6,018 nucleotides of DNA from Sulfuricurvum sp. (GTDB lineage Bacteria; Campylobacterota; Campylobacteria; Campylobacterales; Sulfurimonadaceae): contig JACXUE010000133.1 in the NCBI GenBank assembly GCA_014764075.1, positions 1 to 6,018 on the forward strand, read 5' to 3'. Position numbers and translations under genes: made by a program. Of the stretch, positions 4,859 to 6,018 are shown piece after piece (the stretch's first letter is position 1; each line of letters begins with the position of its first letter). Below the pieces are notes generated by a model that searched no databases, was not told the origin of the DNA, and saw nothing but the letters and a program-made list of their open reading frames with translations.

Positions 4859-5557
4859 CCCAAACGATGCAAGTAATGCTTCGATATCATCACTGCTGAC
4901 GACATCTTCGGTGGTGGTGTCTCCGTGAATATGGACGGCGGAGCTGACCCGTTTGTCATCATCGATTTTACCTTCAAAAAGGTGGTTCATATAAATTGAA
5001 AGCGCACGCATGACATTGATGACCCGCTCGATCTTTTGTCGGTGTATATCTTGGTACTGCATAATATCCATAATATTTATAATTGTGTCCCCACCGTTTT
5101 GGAGGATATCCAAAATAGACTCTACGCTCTTTTGAGCGGTTTTATTTTTATCTAATTGGTTTTTAAAAGCTTCAACATGAGGAAATTTCACACTTAGGGT
5201 AGCGAAGAGTTCTATATTGCTTTCAATTGCCGCACGTATCGTTTTGATCTCTTTTTCGCCATCGGAGAGATCATTGCTAATCCCCTCGATCAGATCGAAA
5301 ATCTCAGATGCTTTCGCCTCGCTCTCTTTGGTGACGTCGTCGAGCTGATGAACCATTTTGTTATCATCGGTCGGAGGGGGTGGCGGCCAGCTGTGTATTG
5401 CCGAAACGCGGTATTTATCCAGATCGGTCTCATTATAGTGTGTTTGGGGAGCCTCATCGGCTTCCGCTTCTACTGTTTCAGAGAGTTCAGGCTCTTCGTA
5501 TGCCTCATCCAAATCGATCTCACCGCTCATTAACGCATCTAACTCTTCTTGCGTCAT
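4850..5557 (-). CDS. cheZ: CheZ-family CheY-P phosphatase (Campylobacterota remote type)
   Basis: CheZ speeds dephosphorylation of the chemotaxis regulator CheY-P and so sets flagellar switching. The 235-residue product has the active-site helix MQYQDIHRQKIERVINVM (166-183), in which D170 and Q174 keep the DxxxQ spacing of E. coli Asp143/Gln147. Residues ~75-195 are helical and should form the dimeric four-helix bundle. The C-terminus SSDDIEALLASFG (221-233) resembles the CheY-binding tail of CheZ. The N-terminus MTQEELDALMSG resembles the CheY-binding peptide of FliM. A low-complexity acidic linker (14-48) and a run of five prolines (58-62) lie between. The start at 5557 has AGAGG 7 nt upstream; ATG 5560 is only 4 nt away, and GTG 5572 precedes the site. 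Relatives next to a U32 gene occur in Helicobacter and Campylobacter (recalled HP0170, Cj0700). It is the first gene of the minus-strand cluster. Confidence 0.9.
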   Translation of the reverse strand: MTQEELDALMSGEIDLDEAYEEPELSETVEAEADEAPQTHYNETDLDKYRVSAIHSWPPPPPTDDNKMVHQLDDVTKESEAKASEIFDLIEGISNDLSDGEKEIKTIRAAIESNIELFATLSVKFPHVEAFKNQLDKNKTAQKSVESILDILQNGGDTIINIMDIMQYQDIHRQKIERVINVMRALSIYMNHLFEGKIDDDKRVSSAVHIHGDTTTEDVVSSDDIEALLASFGNK

Positions 5558-5564
5558 CATGACA

Positions 5565-5569
5565 CCTCT
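5565..5569 (-). promoter_or_regulatory. Ribosome-binding site that decides the cheZ start
   Basis: AGAGG on the minus strand is 7 nt before ATG 5557 and 4 nt before the adjacent ATG 5560, so 5557 is preferred and yields MTQEELDALMSG. It lies inside the longer reading frame from GTG 5572, which is therefore unlikely to be the start. Confidence 0.6.
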
Positions 5570-5585
5570 CACGATTAAATTGCAC

Positions 5586-5591
5586 TATAAT
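5586..5591 (+). promoter_or_regulatory. -10 box in the divergent cheZ / histidinol-phosphatase region
   Basis: A perfect TATAAT on the plus strand sits 38 nt (start to start) before the phosphatase ATG at 5624, with expected initiation near 5598. No convincing -35 box is seen 17 nt upstream. On the minus strand the same few bases read GTTATTATAGT, which offers TATAGT or TATTAT as a -10 for cheZ, so the two promoters may overlap. The whole divergent gap is only 66 nt. This is a consensus match only. Confidence 0.45.
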
Positions 5592-5623
5592 AACACGGAA
5601 ATCTTTATTTTATGGATATTTCA

Positions 5624-6018
5624 ATGAAAGTTGATCTTCATAACCACACACTCTTGTGTAATCATGCTACCGGAAGCGTCAATGAGTATGTCGAAGTGGC
5701 GATACGATCGGGGATTGAGTATTTCGGGTTTTCGGATCACGCACCAATGCACTATGATCCAAAATATCGGATGCGTTTTGATCAGATGGAGTTGTATGAA
5801 TCGTGGATCCGAGATGCTCAAAGCGTGTACACTGATCAAATCACCGTTTTGTTGGGATACGAAGTCGATTATTTGCCGGGCTATATGGATGAGGGAGTAT
5901 TGAGCCGACCTTGCGATTATTTGATCGGTAGCGTCCATTTTATCGACGATTGGGGGTTTGATAATCCCGAATTTATTGGTAGATACGAAGGGGCGGATAT
6001 TAATGCTATCTATGAGCG
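5624..6018 (+). CDS. Histidinol-phosphatase of the PHP family (HisJ/HisK type), 3' end cut by window
   Basis: I translated this region directly: the frame stays open to the right edge (131 complete codons). The start MKVDLHNHTLLCNHATGSV is the N-terminus of PHP-family histidinol-phosphate phosphatases. These convert L-histidinol phosphate to L-histidinol in histidine synthesis, using a trinuclear metal centre. Likely metal ligands are H6 and H8 (DLHNH), H14 (CNHATG), D38 and H39 (FSDHAP), E80 (GYEVDYLPGYMDE) and H105 (YLIGSVHFI). WGFDNPEFIGRYEG follows. The family is usually about 260-280 residues, so roughly half is present. ATG 5624 is chosen because relatives begin M-x-VDLHNHT; ATG 5612 would add four residues (MDIS). 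Neither has a strong Shine-Dalgarno. It is transcribed away from cheZ and has no other his gene in view. Confidence 0.9.
   Translation, partial: MKVDLHNHTLLCNHATGSVNEYVEVAIRSGIEYFGFSDHAPMHYDPKYRMRFDQMELYESWIRDAQSVYTDQITVLLGYEVDYLPGYMDEGVLSRPCDYLIGSVHFIDDWGFDNPEFIGRYEGADINAIYE

Overview
The window comes from a bacterial chromosome and most likely a Campylobacterota (formerly Epsilonproteobacteria) genome. A free-living, moderate-GC member such as a Sulfuricurvum/Sulfurimonas-type organism fits best. The reasons are the protein sequences (a remote-type CheZ, a DUF3972-like protein, a GlyQ close to the Campylobacter form) and a minus-strand gene order, cheZ > U32 > purE > DUF3972 > glyQ, that I remember from Campylobacter jejuni (Cj0700-Cj0704). 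The genus is inference. I see no tRNA, rRNA, CRISPR array, insertion sequence or prophage gene, and coding density is very high.

Layout, left to right. Positions 2-679 (+) hold the C-terminal part of a membrane-anchored GGDEF diguanylate cyclase, cut by the left edge. It converges tail-to-tail with glyQ (1557-676, -), and the two TAG stops share one CTAG palindrome. Continuing upstream along the minus strand are a DUF89/ARMT1-like phosphatase gene (2450-1593), a DUF3972-type HTH plus coiled-coil protein (2923-2447), purE (3359-2943), a U32-family protein resembling the tRNA hydroxylase TrhP/YegQ (4797-3505), and cheZ (5557-4850). A 66-nt divergent intergenic region separates cheZ from a PHP-family histidinol-phosphatase gene (5624 onward, +), which runs off the right edge.

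The minus-strand genes form a housekeeping cluster rather than one pathway: translation (GlyQ, TrhP-like tRNA modification), purine synthesis (PurE), metabolite repair (DUF89), chemotaxis (CheZ) and one protein of unknown function. A likely intrinsic terminator and a second palindrome fill the 145-nt gap between the U32 gene and purE and probably split the cluster into cheZ-U32 and purE-DUF3972-DUF89-glyQ. DUF3972 and DUF89 overlap by ATGA. A good sigma70-type promoter inside the 3' end of the DUF89 gene could drive glyQ separately.

No clearly new system is present. The points most worth a second look are the palindromic intergenic element that may have altered the U32 C-terminus, the unusually short PurE, the DUF89 gene placed between DUF3972 and glyQ, CheY-binding-like peptides at both ends of CheZ, and a tetranucleotide repeat that covers the cheZ stop codon and lies just upstream of a possible promoter for the U32 gene.
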